The position numbers and the translations under genes are program-made. Below, in pieces: positions 30,266 to 36,733 of a stretch of 45,712 bases of DNA. The first letter of the stretch is position 1. Every line of letters starts with the position of its first letter. The stretch is from a virus. Below the pieces are notes generated by a model. It had not been told where the DNA came from. It did not search any database and worked only from the letters and a program-made list of their open reading frames with translations. Location of the stretch: positions 1 to 45,712 of the IMG/VR virus record IMGVR_UViG_3300024262_000004, one strand, 5' to 3'.

Positions 30266-30652
30266 ATGACCATGTCTAAAGAGTATTTCCAGAAGTATTA
30301 TCAGGATCATAAAACAAAATTAACCAGGAGGAATAAAATATGGCGTAGTAAAAACCCCTTAAAATTAGAAATAATACAACAAAGATACCGGGATAAATTC
30401 CTAACCAAAGGTAAAGTAACCACTAACAAAAGTGCTTACGAGGTAAAATCTTTAAGGGATTCCTTTATTAAAAGATACGGTAAGAGTCTAAACAAAATAA
30501 TGGATGATGTGACTAATGCAAAGTACAAAATAAGAGTATTTTGCCATGACTGTATAAACTACAAAGGAAGTAAGTTTTTAGATTGTCCTGGCTGGGAAGA
30601 ATGTCCGTATAAAGAAGAAGTGTTAGAAGAAATAAACAAGAAAGGAGGTTGA
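30266..30652 (+). CDS. HNH N-terminal module fused to a Cys cluster
   Basis: This 128-residue protein starts with the same basic Tyr-rich module as the HNH proteins ('EYFQKYYQDHKTKLTRRNKIW') but has no HNH core. Instead the C-terminus has 'CHDCINYKG....CPGWEECPY', a probable zinc site found in small phage proteins. A chimera of an endonuclease N-terminus and a resident protein is plausible. A second ATG at 30272 is possible. Confidence 0.6.
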   Translation: MTMSKEYFQKYYQDHKTKLTRRNKIWRSKNPLKLEIIQQRYRDKFLTKGKVTTNKSAYEVKSLRDSFIKRYGKSLNKIMDDVTNAKYKIRVFCHDCINYKGSKFLDCPGWEECPYKEEVLEEINKKGG

Positions 30653-30655
30653 AGC

Positions 30656-30817
30656 ATGGAAACTGAAAAGATTAAAGAGATTGAAAAAATCATTGGAGAA
30701 GCAATAGGAGAAGGTAGTATGTGTTGGAGTAAAATACCAGAGGGTATATTTGATAGTAAAAATGCAAGCAGGATTGTTGAAGAGACTACAAAGAAAGTAA
30801 TAGATATAATAGCATGA
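30656..30817 (+). CDS. Small protein, paralogue of the gene at 18004
   Basis: This 53-residue protein (starts METEKIKEIEKIIGEA) shares a near-identical stretch of about 40 residues with the 18004 product; DNA is near-identical too. Strong AAAGGAGG site. Function unknown. Confidence 0.65.
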   Translation: METEKIKEIEKIIGEAIGEGSMCWSKIPEGIFDSKNASRIVEETTKKVIDIIA

Positions 30818-30854
30818 TTAGAATTATTAATAAACAAGAAAGGAGGAAAAACAA

Positions 30855-31268
30855 ATGGGTAACCAAAATCAAGTTGACCGTATAGAAATGGAATTATACA
30901 CCTATAAAAATAATGTAGACACCTTAGTAAAAGTAATGGAGACATACCGTAAGAACCAAAAAGAACGTGGTAAATCTCTCAACCGGTTATGGGAAGAATG
31001 TAAGAAGCTAAGAAAAGAAATTGTAACCTTGCAGAAATACTGTGGTAAACTAACTTATGATTTATCCGTTCTACAACTGGAAAACAGGATCAATATACGT
31101 TCGGCAACAAACCCGGAAAAACAATTCTTAGTAAAAGAAATATTGAAGCAGTTAGTAGAAGAGTCAGGTTATGATTTAGAGTATAAACTATTAAGAAAAT
31201 ATCCTACTGAAAAAAAGGAATTGAAACCAGTAAACTTGACCATAATCGGAAAAGAAGTAAAGAAATAA
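30855..31268 (+). CDS. Coiled-coil hypothetical protein
   Basis: This 137-residue basic protein has a long coiled coil (about 5-75) and a C-terminal 'LVKEILKQLVEESGYDLEYKLLRKYPTE'. Last + strand gene before the convergent minus operon. No family recognised. Confidence 0.6.
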   Translation: MGNQNQVDRIEMELYTYKNNVDTLVKVMETYRKNQKERGKSLNRLWEECKKLRKEIVTLQKYCGKLTYDLSVLQLENRINIRSATNPEKQFLVKEILKQLVEESGYDLEYKLLRKYPTEKKELKPVNLTIIGKEVKK

Positions 31269-31302
31269 AAAAAAAGAGGGAAGGCGAAACCCGTCTTCCC
31301 TC
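31267..31302 (-). terminator. Terminator of the minus-strand operon
   Basis: GAGGGAAG (31276-31283) and CTTCCCTC (31295-31302) form an 8-bp stem. Read on the minus strand it runs into nine T residues (31275-31267). On the + strand there is no T run, so its main direction is minus. Confidence 0.85.
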
Positions 31303-31309
31303 ATCTACT

Positions 31310-31495
31310 TTAAAAATCAACCCCCTTTTGCTCATCATCTACCAACTTGATCCTATTCCAACCCCTTCTTTCAATCCCCCAGTAAACACATATTTGTCTT
31401 ATTCTCTCATAAGTTACACCGTACATTTTTCCAATCTCTCGTAAAGATTTGGTTTTAACTAATTCCCTTAACTCTGATTTTCTTATAGTTTTCAA
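31310..31495 (-). CDS. Small HTH protein (sigma-region-4-like)
   Basis: This 61-residue protein starts at TTG 31495 after GGGGGTGAG. Residues 9-46 look like a sigma70 region-4 type helix-turn-helix: 'LRELVKTKSLREIGKMYGVTYERIRQICVYWGI', with the 'G..YERIRQI' recognition helix. Last gene of the minus operon. It may redirect or modulate transcription. Confidence 0.7.
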   Translation of the reverse strand: MKTIRKSELRELVKTKSLREIGKMYGVTYERIRQICVYWGIERRGWNRIKLVDDEQKGVDF

Positions 31496-31573
31496 TCTCT
31501 CACCCCCTTTTAGTGATTTCAGTCAAAATTGAATGCTCAGGACTGCACCAGACGACCGTATTTAAAGACCCCC

Positions 31574-31753
31574 TTATGATTGTACCTCTAAATCTGCCAT
31601 TACCCAACCTTCATTTTTAACTCTGTCAAAGTCATCCGGAAAATTACCTTCACTTTGAAGTTTTCCCATTTTTTGATCTGCCTCTTCTTGATCCTTTGCT
31701 TCAAATTCCTTATAACCGTATTCTTCATGTGTAAAATATGCTATAAATTTCAT
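31574..31753 (-). CDS. Small acidic protein
   Basis: This 59-residue protein (starts MKFIAYFTHEEYGYKEF) follows GGGAGGTGA. The plan is a strand, then the helix 'EAKDQEEADQKMGKLQ', then a strand with 'GWVMADLEV'. Unrecognised. Confidence 0.6.
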   Translation of the reverse strand: MKFIAYFTHEEYGYKEFEAKDQEEADQKMGKLQSEGNFPDDFDRVKNEGWVMADLEVQS

Positions 31754-31798
31754 TCTTTTTCACCTCCCTTCTTTCGTATAAATTAAGTAACCACAAGC

Positions 31799-31830
31799 CA
31801 GGAGATAGAACCAAGATAAACTATCTCCTG
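31799..31830 (-). other. Intergenic hairpin
   Basis: CAGGAGATAG and CTATCTCCTG form a perfect 10-bp stem with a 12-base loop. There is no T run on the minus strand, so it is more likely an RNA-processing or stability element. Adjacent leader GGTTACT...TATACGAA is shared with the hairpin at 32990. Confidence 0.6.
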
Positions 31831-31842
31831 AGTTCTGACTGC

Positions 31843-32070
31843 TTAACCTTTCAACTTTATTACTCTTATATTATGTACTTTAGGAGTAACTTTCCATTTA
31901 GGTTCACCGGCGTATTTATCAGGGATAATTTCAATACTTGTTACATTTCTATTTTTAATATCTTTTAACCCCACTCTAATATTAACTATACAACCTTCAA
32001 CCTCGACATGATAACCATTAGCGACCTTATAAAATGGCTGACCTTCATATAATTTTCTAACACTCATCAT
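31843..32070 (-). CDS. Hypothetical beta-rich protein
   Basis: This 75-residue protein (starts MMSVRKLYEGQPFYKV) has alternating strands ('YHVEVEGCIVNIRVGLKDI', 'VTSIEIIPDKYAGEPKWKVTP'). Strong AGGAGG site. Unrecognised. Confidence 0.6.
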   Translation of the reverse strand: MMSVRKLYEGQPFYKVANGYHVEVEGCIVNIRVGLKDIKNRNVTSIEIIPDKYAGEPKWKVTPKVHNIRVIKLKG

Positions 32071-32094
32071 TATAAAACCCTCCTTTTTATTTTA

Positions 32095-32322
32095 TTATTC
32101 TGCACTTCCATAAGTATCGAGATGATCCGTAAATAACCAAGTTTCCATCTTTTGTTTAGTCTCTTTTCTTGTCTTGTATAAAGCACTAATAACATTTGGG
32201 TATGTTCTACCGTCAAAATATATTCTAAAATTCCAACCTGTTTTGTTCCCTATAAACCCCTTACCAATTTCAATTATTAATTGAATCCCTTTTCTCATTG
32301 TTTTATACTTAACCGTTCTCAT
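32095..32322 (-). CDS. Hypothetical protein
   Basis: This 75-residue basic protein (starts MRTVKYKTMRKGIQLI) has 'GWNFRIYFDGRTYPNVISAL' in the centre. The AGGAGGTC site is preceded by a 16-nt hairpin repeat at 32347. Confidence 0.6.
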   Translation of the reverse strand: MRTVKYKTMRKGIQLIIEIGKGFIGNKTGWNFRIYFDGRTYPNVISALYKTRKETKQKMETWLFTDHLDTYGSAE

Positions 32323-32346
32323 TAAATAGACCTCCTATTTATTTTT

Positions 32347-32362
32347 GTTTCTCTTGCGATAC
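32347..32362. repeat. 16-nt hairpin repeat
   Basis: GTTTCTCTTGCGATAC; on the minus strand it lies just before the ribosome site of the gene ending at 32095. Confidence 0.65.
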
Positions 32363-32365
32363 ATT

Positions 32366-32533
32366 TTATATTTTAATTTTGTTAGGATTATAATCATATT
32401 CACTAATATGGGCAGTATTATTGCATTCTTCACAAGTGATATGGTTTTTTGTTAATTTATTATCTTGATTTACTTCAACATAATTTATTTGCCCGCATTT
32501 CATACATATAACCATTTCTTTATGAATATCCAC
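32366..32533 (-). CDS. Small zinc-ribbon protein
   Basis: This 55-residue protein starts at GTG 32533 after GGAGG (starts MDIHKEMVICMKCGQI). Two CxxC pairs (CMKC ... CEEC) make a zinc ribbon likely. Unrecognised family. Confidence 0.55.
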   Translation of the reverse strand: MDIHKEMVICMKCGQINYVEVNQDNKLTKNHITCEECNNTAHISEYDYNPNKIKI

Positions 32534-32563
32534 AATATTGAACCTCCTTCATTAATATTTTAT

Positions 32564-32686
32564 TTAGATCAGTGGTATAAATAAATCCCAGTTTAACCAG
32601 TACCCACACTCACAATAACACTTAACAAACATCATAGCCCAACCAGTATACTTTTTACCACATTCCGGACAAATATATTCTTTCAT
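32564..32686 (-). CDS. Small Cys-rich protein
   Basis: This 40-residue protein (starts MKEYICPECGKKYTGW) has CPEC and CYCEC clusters, probably one zinc site. The ribosome site AAAAGGAGG is preceded by a 16-nt hairpin repeat. Confidence 0.55.
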   Translation of the reverse strand: MKEYICPECGKKYTGWAMMFVKCYCECGYWLNWDLFIPLI

Positions 32687-32701
32687 ATTAACCCTCCTTT
32701 T

Positions 32702-32717
32702 GTTTCGCTTGCGATAC
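32702..32717. repeat. 16-nt hairpin repeat
   Basis: GTTTCGCTTGCGATAC; on the minus strand it directly precedes the ribosome site of the gene starting at 32686. Confidence 0.7.
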
Positions 32718-32719
32718 AT

Positions 32720-32941
32720 TTATTCTATTATTTCTTCAAATTCATTATTCATTAAGTTACAAATTCCCATGTTTACTAATGTTTTATTATCGAGATAAAC
32801 ACCAACATCAGTACCTTTTCCAAAACAACCGAAAGGATGAGTCAAATATCCTTCCATACCATTTAGCCATTTATCTTCACCTTTCATGTTTCGGATTCTT
32901 ATTCTTGTTCCAACATCGTATTTACTATTACCTGCTTTCAT
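32720..32941 (-). CDS. Small beta-barrel-like protein
   Basis: This 73-residue protein (starts MKAGNSKYDVGTRIRI) has an SH3/KOW-like strand order ('GTRIRIRNMKG', 'WLNGMEGYLTHPFG', 'DVGVYLDNK'). Strong GAAGGAGGTGA site. Nucleic-acid or protein binding is inferred. Confidence 0.55.
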   Translation of the reverse strand: MKAGNSKYDVGTRIRIRNMKGEDKWLNGMEGYLTHPFGCFGKGTDVGVYLDNKTLVNMGICNLMNNEFEEIIE

Positions 32942-32989
32942 TTTCTTATCACCTCCTTCCTTCGTATAAAAATAGTAACCTTAATAGAA

Positions 32990-33009
32990 GGGTATAAACC
33001 AATATACCC
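32990..33009 (-). other. Intergenic hairpin
   Basis: GGGTATA (32990-32996) and TATACCC (33003-33009), 7 bp with a 6-base loop; followed on the minus strand by the shared leader GGTTACT...TATACGAA. Confidence 0.6.
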
Positions 33010-33023
33010 CTCTTTTAAGCCTG

Positions 33024-33269
33024 CTATAATGTATTGTCTATTTTATATTCTCCACTTTTAATCTTTGCTTCAGTTTCTTTTTTAGTTTCACCAAGATATA
33101 AATTTCTATATTTTCCGGTTGTCTTGTTATAATCCCAATTAGATCCTAAAGAGATATTGTTATTTATATCCCTTTTAACTATAATGGAATTATAACTCTG
33201 CAAAAACTCATTGCCTTGATCATCCTTCAATACAAATTGATTCTTGACCTTAAATTGATTTACTAACAT
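33024..33269 (-). CDS. DUF8033-like conserved phage protein
   Basis: This 81-residue protein has the order 'NQFVLKDDQGNEFLQSYNSIIVKRD', 'NWDYNKTTGKYRNLYLGETKKETEAKIKSGEYK', which I recognise from small proteins common in phages and plasmids. The group has no proven role. Confidence 0.65.
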   Translation of the reverse strand: MLVNQFKVKNQFVLKDDQGNEFLQSYNSIIVKRDINNNISLGSNWDYNKTTGKYRNLYLGETKKETEAKIKSGEYKIDNTL

Positions 33270-33321
33270 TTTAAAACCCCCCTATTAATATTTTAGTATC
33301 AGTCTAAAATAAGCTTAATAA

Positions 33322-33346
33322 TCTCCATCCCTATAAGAGATGGAGA
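33322..33346 (-). other. Intergenic hairpin
   Basis: TCTCCATC and GATGGAGA, 8 bp with a 9-base loop, between the first two genes of the minus operon. Confidence 0.6.
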
Positions 33347-33358
33347 CTATAAACCTAT

Positions 33359-33709
33359 TTACTCAGCCCGGCTAAATTCACCTATCCGGGTAGAAACACA
33401 ACCATTAAACCAGCATTGATGTAAACCACAGTTATTAATAACCTTAGTGTCTTTGTTATGCTTGCCATTTCTATTAGTTAAAGCTATATCTCCACATTGC
33501 GGGGTACTTTGACCGCTTTGGTTAAAATAAAAAGACAGCTTCCACAATAAATCAAAGGCACTCTTAGAACTATAAAAAACCTTCCCGGCTTGTTTCACTA
33601 TTCCCAACGAAGTACAATAACTAATACCTTGATCCTTTTCTTTAATGAATTTATTAACCTTTTTTAATAACTCCGGGCTTTCAATTTCTAACCTGCTTTT
33701 AATTTCCAT
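33359..33709 (-). CDS. First gene of minus operon, unknown
   Basis: The start is ATG 33709, 6 bases after AGGAGG; upstream in-frame codons lie in the promoter. The 116 residues (starts MEIKSRLEIESPELLKK) have a helical first half and a Cys/Asn-rich end ('NNCGLHQCWFNGCVSTRIG'). Being first behind a very strong promoter suggests an early host-takeover role; no family recognised. Confidence 0.6.
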   Translation of the reverse strand: MEIKSRLEIESPELLKKVNKFIKEKDQGISYCTSLGIVKQAGKVFYSSKSAFDLLWKLSFYFNQSGQSTPQCGDIALTNRNGKHNKDTKVINNCGLHQCWFNGCVSTRIGEFSRAE

Positions 33710-33748
33710 CTTTAAACCTCCTAAACTTATATTTTTTAACCTATTATC

Positions 33749-33776
33749 ATTATACACTAAATACGCTAAATGTCAA
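33749..33776 (-). promoter_or_regulatory. Strong sigma70 promoter of the minus operon
   Basis: On the minus strand a perfect TTGACA (33776-33771), a 16-base spacer and a perfect TATAAT (33754-33749). The spacer region holds a tandem near-repeat, ATTTAGCGT ATTTAGTGT, a possible operator. Confidence 0.85.
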
Positions 33777-33802
33777 GAAATACTTTAATAAAAGATATAA
33801 CC

Positions 33803-33831
33803 TTGTAGATACTTTAATTAATTGCTATATT
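33803..33831 (+). promoter_or_regulatory. Promoter for terminase/late genes
   Basis: TTGTAG (33803-33808), a 17-base spacer and TATATT (33826-33831). The expected start is at about 33838-33839, the first base of the terminase small subunit ATG. Divergent to the minus promoter, 26 bases away. Confidence 0.6.
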
Positions 33832-33838
33832 TTAACCT

Positions 33839-34435
33839 ATGAAAGAGAAAAAACTAAAACTTATCTCAGATGATCCTAAGCAGTCTAAATTAATAGTCCC
33901 CGGAGAAGATAACAAACAAAGTAAAGAGAAGGGAAAGCCAGGAAGACCCACTTTATTAACTCCGGAGATGTACAAGAAACTGATTGGATTGTTTGAAAAG
34001 CATTTCTTTATTGCTTCCGTTTCTGCTTCTTCCGGGATATATAGAGAAAGTATTAACAACTGGAGGAGGGAACAGGTCGATTTCTCTAACGCCGTTATAC
34101 ACGCTCAAGATAAATGGATCAAAAACCAGCTAAAACTCTTACAAGAATACTCTATAAACAAACGAGAAAAAGACTGGAGAGCCTTGAAATACCTGCTTTC
34201 TATAGCTGATTCAGAATTTAACGATAAGAAGTTTATGAGAGAAGCCCCAACCGGTAAAGACACCTCAATCACTATCAATATCAATCAAAAAGAGCTTACA
34301 ATAGCTAAATTAGAAGCCTCCAGGCTAATCGGATCATCCCAGAAACAAGAAAGTATCTCATTAATACCCTTTAAAACCAAAGAAAAGCCGGATATTAAGC
34401 AAATAGAGAATAATCAAGACGATGAAACCCTTTAG
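33839..34435 (+). CDS. Terminase small subunit
   Basis: This 198-residue protein has a basic N-terminus and then 'GRPTLLTPEMYKKLIGLFEKHFFIASVSASSGIYRESINNWRRE' (about 41-84), the helix-turn-helix plan of phage terminase small subunits, plus 'DFSNAVIHAQDKW' following. No ribosome site lies before ATG, and the promoter spacing predicts a leaderless mRNA. It would recognise the packaging site, which may be the repeat cluster just downstream. Confidence 0.75.
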   Translation: MKEKKLKLISDDPKQSKLIVPGEDNKQSKEKGKPGRPTLLTPEMYKKLIGLFEKHFFIASVSASSGIYRESINNWRREQVDFSNAVIHAQDKWIKNQLKLLQEYSINKREKDWRALKYLLSIADSEFNDKKFMREAPTGKDTSITININQKELTIAKLEASRLIGSSQKQESISLIPFKTKEKPDIKQIENNQDDETL

Positions 34436-34821
34436 AATTACCATTTAATGAGTTTATAGTCCCATAATAAACGTTATGTTGAGTAGATAAAAGCATTGAT
34501 TTATAATGATTATAGCTTATTTTGAGCAGAATAAGAGCATACATTGAGCCTGATTGAGCCTAAATTGAGCTTGATTAGGTGATTTGAGTAAAAATTAGAA
34601 GTGTTGGTACATAACGCTTTGGTATCACTTGCCCATCCGATGGAGACAACTTTTATTTATTAGCTTGAAAACAAGAGAGGGAGGGGTGGGGGTGCCTCGG
34701 TTATATTTTTAAATAAATATATACCGATGACCCTGTCCAACTCATTACGCATGAAGCTTTTCAAGAAAGCTATATATAACAAAGGATTCAAGTAAATAAA
34801 AGTAAAAGAAAGGAGTATAAA
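34436..34821 (+). other. 386-bp gene-free region: repeat cluster (pac candidate) and hairpins
   Basis: ATTGAGCCT (34543), ATTGAGCCT (34553) and ATTGAGCTT (34564) lie at helical-turn spacing. TTTTGAGC (34520) and ATTTGAG (34582) flank them. Two stems follow: TCGGT/ACCGA (34697-34727) enclosing an AT-rich near-palindrome, and AGCTTT/AAAGCT (34755-34771). CATAA/TTATG lies at about 34464-34479. It follows the terminase small subunit, the usual place of pac in P22-like phages. Confidence 0.5.
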
Positions 34822-35034
34822 ATGGATAAGTTAATATCTATAAAGGATATCATCATTCCAAAGGGGACAGTCTTTAGTAATGTATCTGGTTCTTCTTCTC
34901 ATTACTTTGAGGATAATTATAGGGCTTGTGTTGGTTTAGACAGGGATACTTCAGTGGATTTAGTGGTAAGTAGTGAGAATGAAGAATATTTTAAGGTTTT
35001 TATGGGGAAATTAGGGATATTAGAGAAAAAATGA
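34822..35034 (+). CDS. Hypothetical protein
   Basis: This 70-residue protein (starts MDKLISIKDIIIPKGT) is beta-rich with a central 'SGSSSHYFEDNYRACVGLDRDTSVDLVV'. AAAGGAGT site. Unrecognised. Confidence 0.6.
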   Translation: MDKLISIKDIIIPKGTVFSNVSGSSSHYFEDNYRACVGLDRDTSVDLVVSSENEEYFKVFMGKLGILEKK

Positions 35035-35106
35035 AAGTGTTGTAAACAAAGGGCAAATTACCCTTTCGTCATGGGGGGGAGTAAACGCATGGAAGGAGGT
35101 AAAGAA

Positions 35107-35244
35107 ATGATATTTAATTACATTTTAGGTTTTATGACCGGTTGGTTAATTTGTGATATTTTTAGGGACGTAAAAACAAGAATAAGAGAGTACCCACTAC
35201 AAGAAGCCATGCAAGAACAACAAATTAGATTTAAAGAAAAGTAA
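35107..35244 (+). CDS. Small membrane-anchored protein
   Basis: This 45-residue protein (starts MIFNYILGFMTGWLI) has an N-terminal membrane segment, a basic 'RDVKTRIREY' and a Gln-rich tail. GAAGGAGG site. Confidence 0.55.
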   Translation: MIFNYILGFMTGWLICDIFRDVKTRIREYPLQEAMQEQQIRFKEK

Positions 35245-35246
35245 AT

Positions 35247-35262
35247 GTTTCTCTTGAGAAAC
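35247..35262. repeat. 16-nt hairpin repeat
   Basis: GTTTCTCTTGAGAAAC, a perfect stem around CTTG, immediately before GAGAGGAGG of the gene at 35277. Confidence 0.75.
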
Positions 35263-35276
35263 GAGAGGAGGAAATT

Positions 35277-35576
35277 GTGGATATATTCGAGCTTATAGCT
35301 AAAATGACTGTTGAAGAAACCAAAGAATTTTGTGAACTTTGTGAAAAGATAGAAAAGAAAGTTATTAAAAGGGAAAAGTTAAATACAATAATTGAAAGAC
35401 ATATCATAGACGGTGCGTCTAAATTAATCAAGAAAACATATATACCTGAAATGCTTACGATAAAAGAAAAACCTGAGAGTTTAGAGAAGTGGTTTAAAAA
35501 AGAATTAAAAGCAAAGAAGATTTTAAAATATCAGAAAGATGAATGTAGTTTTAATTGGATAGTTTGGTATATATAA
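35277..35576 (+). CDS. Hypothetical protein
   Basis: This 99-residue protein starts at GTG 35277 (starts MDIFELIAKMTVEETK). It is helical and lysine-rich. The leader AAACGAGAGGAGGAAATT is identical to that of the gene at 35844. Confidence 0.6.
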   Translation: MDIFELIAKMTVEETKEFCELCEKIEKKVIKREKLNTIIERHIIDGASKLIKKTYIPEMLTIKEKPESLEKWFKKELKAKKILKYQKDECSFNWIVWYI

Positions 35577-35586
35577 GGGAGGAACT

Positions 35587-35865
35587 ATGGAAACCAGAAA
35601 AGAATTAATAAGTGATTTGGTAAGGGATATAAAAACAATTCTTTATTGTATTGGATTATTGGTTATATTTTTTGTGATGGTAATTTCTCTTGCTTGTTTG
35701 TTTGGACTGGTATTTAGTGTAGAGCTTAGTTTAATGTTTGGTATGTTACTTACTATCTTCTGTATGATTTACGGAGAAAATATCATAGCTTGTATTGAAG
35801 AAGTTTTAGATTTGTTTCGCAAGAGAAACGAGAGGAGGAAATTATGGAAACTAAAGAGGCGATAG
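35587..35865 (+). CDS. Two-pass membrane protein
   Basis: This 92-residue protein has two adjacent membrane segments (about 20-45 and 47-68) and a strongly basic tail ('FRKRNERRKLWKLKRR'). The basic tail is encoded by the hairpin repeat and ribosome site of the next gene, an overlap of signals and code. A second holin is possible but unproven. Confidence 0.6.
   Translation: METRKELISDLVRDIKTILYCIGLLVIFFVMVISLACLFGLVFSVELSLMFGMLLTIFCMIYGENIIACIEEVLDLFRKRNERRKLWKLKRR
35814..35829. repeat. 16-nt hairpin repeat
   Basis: GTTTCGCAAGAGAAAC, within the end of the membrane protein gene and directly before the GAGAGGAGG of 35844. Confidence 0.7.
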
Positions 35866-36134
35866 AAAAAGTAATAAGTGTGTTTGATGATTGGGTTTTA
35901 GAATATTCGTGTAGTGCAAGAACAAGTGATGAAAAAGAAGAAGAAAAAAATAACATCATTTCCCTACTTAAACAAGGAGAAGAAAATAAGAAGTATAAGC
36001 ATATATGGAAGGCGTTTAAAAAAGTTCATGGTGGTCAAGAGCTTGATGTATGGGATATAGAAAGCAAATTTGGTGTTTTATTAGAATTGATGGATGACTT
36101 CGAGAAAAAATACTTGAAGGAGGAAATAATATGA
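35844..36134 (+). CDS. Small protein of the LLxQGEENKKYK family
   Basis: This 96-residue protein contains 'IISLLKQGEENKKYKHIW' at about 39-56, nearly identical to the product of 28492. Overlaps the gene before and the gene after. Confidence 0.65.
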   Translation: METKEAIEKVISVFDDWVLEYSCSARTSDEKEEEKNNIISLLKQGEENKKYKHIWKAFKKVHGGQELDVWDIESKFGVLLELMDDFEKKYLKEEII

Positions 36135-36547
36135 AAAAAATATTTATAAAAGATGATAGATTGAGGGAAATTGATAGCGACTTAAATACTGAAATAACAA
36201 GATTAATGGCTTCTGGTGAATTAAAAGGTTCTTATACGATAGAACAGTCAACAAAAGAATTTAAAGACGGTATTTATTTTGGTTGGGAAGTTACCGATTA
36301 TGAGGATGGTTGGAAGATTGATGAATTGGATAATTTTGAAATTACTATCAAAAAATCAGGTGAGTTTTATTGTGCGACTTGTGGACAATTTTTTACTGAA
36401 AACGTCATCTGTCCGCTTATGGTTTGTGATAAAACAATTGAAGGAACTTTGAAGAAATTTATTAAAGAATTAAAGGCACAAAGAAAAACATTATGTGTCA
36501 GAGGTAAAGAAATAGAAGGAAAAGTAGAAAAAGCTATATATGAGTAA
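36131..36547 (+). CDS. Hypothetical protein with Cys cluster
   Basis: This 138-residue protein (starts MKKIFIKDDRLREIDS) overlaps the previous stop. The C-terminal half has 'CATCGQFF....CPLMVCDK', a probable zinc site, then a basic helix. Unrecognised. Confidence 0.6.
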   Translation: MKKIFIKDDRLREIDSDLNTEITRLMASGELKGSYTIEQSTKEFKDGIYFGWEVTDYEDGWKIDELDNFEITIKKSGEFYCATCGQFFTENVICPLMVCDKTIEGTLKKFIKELKAQRKTLCVRGKEIEGKVEKAIYE

Positions 36548-36583
36548 GAAAATAACAAAGCAAAAATACTTAAAGGAGTAAAT

Positions 36584-36733
36584 ATGGAAGTAATAGTCTT
36601 AAATCAGAAAACAAAAGAACAGCGTAAAATAGAAATAACAAAATTAAATACGAGGTATGTTAAGGTAGGCGACAATATAAATACTGAAGAAATAATAATA
36701 AAAATTATCAGAAAGAAGGAGGTGAGAACCTGA
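36584..36733 (+). CDS. Small basic protein
   Basis: This 49-residue protein (starts MEVIVLNQKTKEQRKI) ends TGA directly followed by the terminase ATG. Strand-rich. Unrecognised. Confidence 0.5.
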   Translation: MEVIVLNQKTKEQRKIEITKLNTRYVKVGDNINTEEIIIKIIRKKEVRT

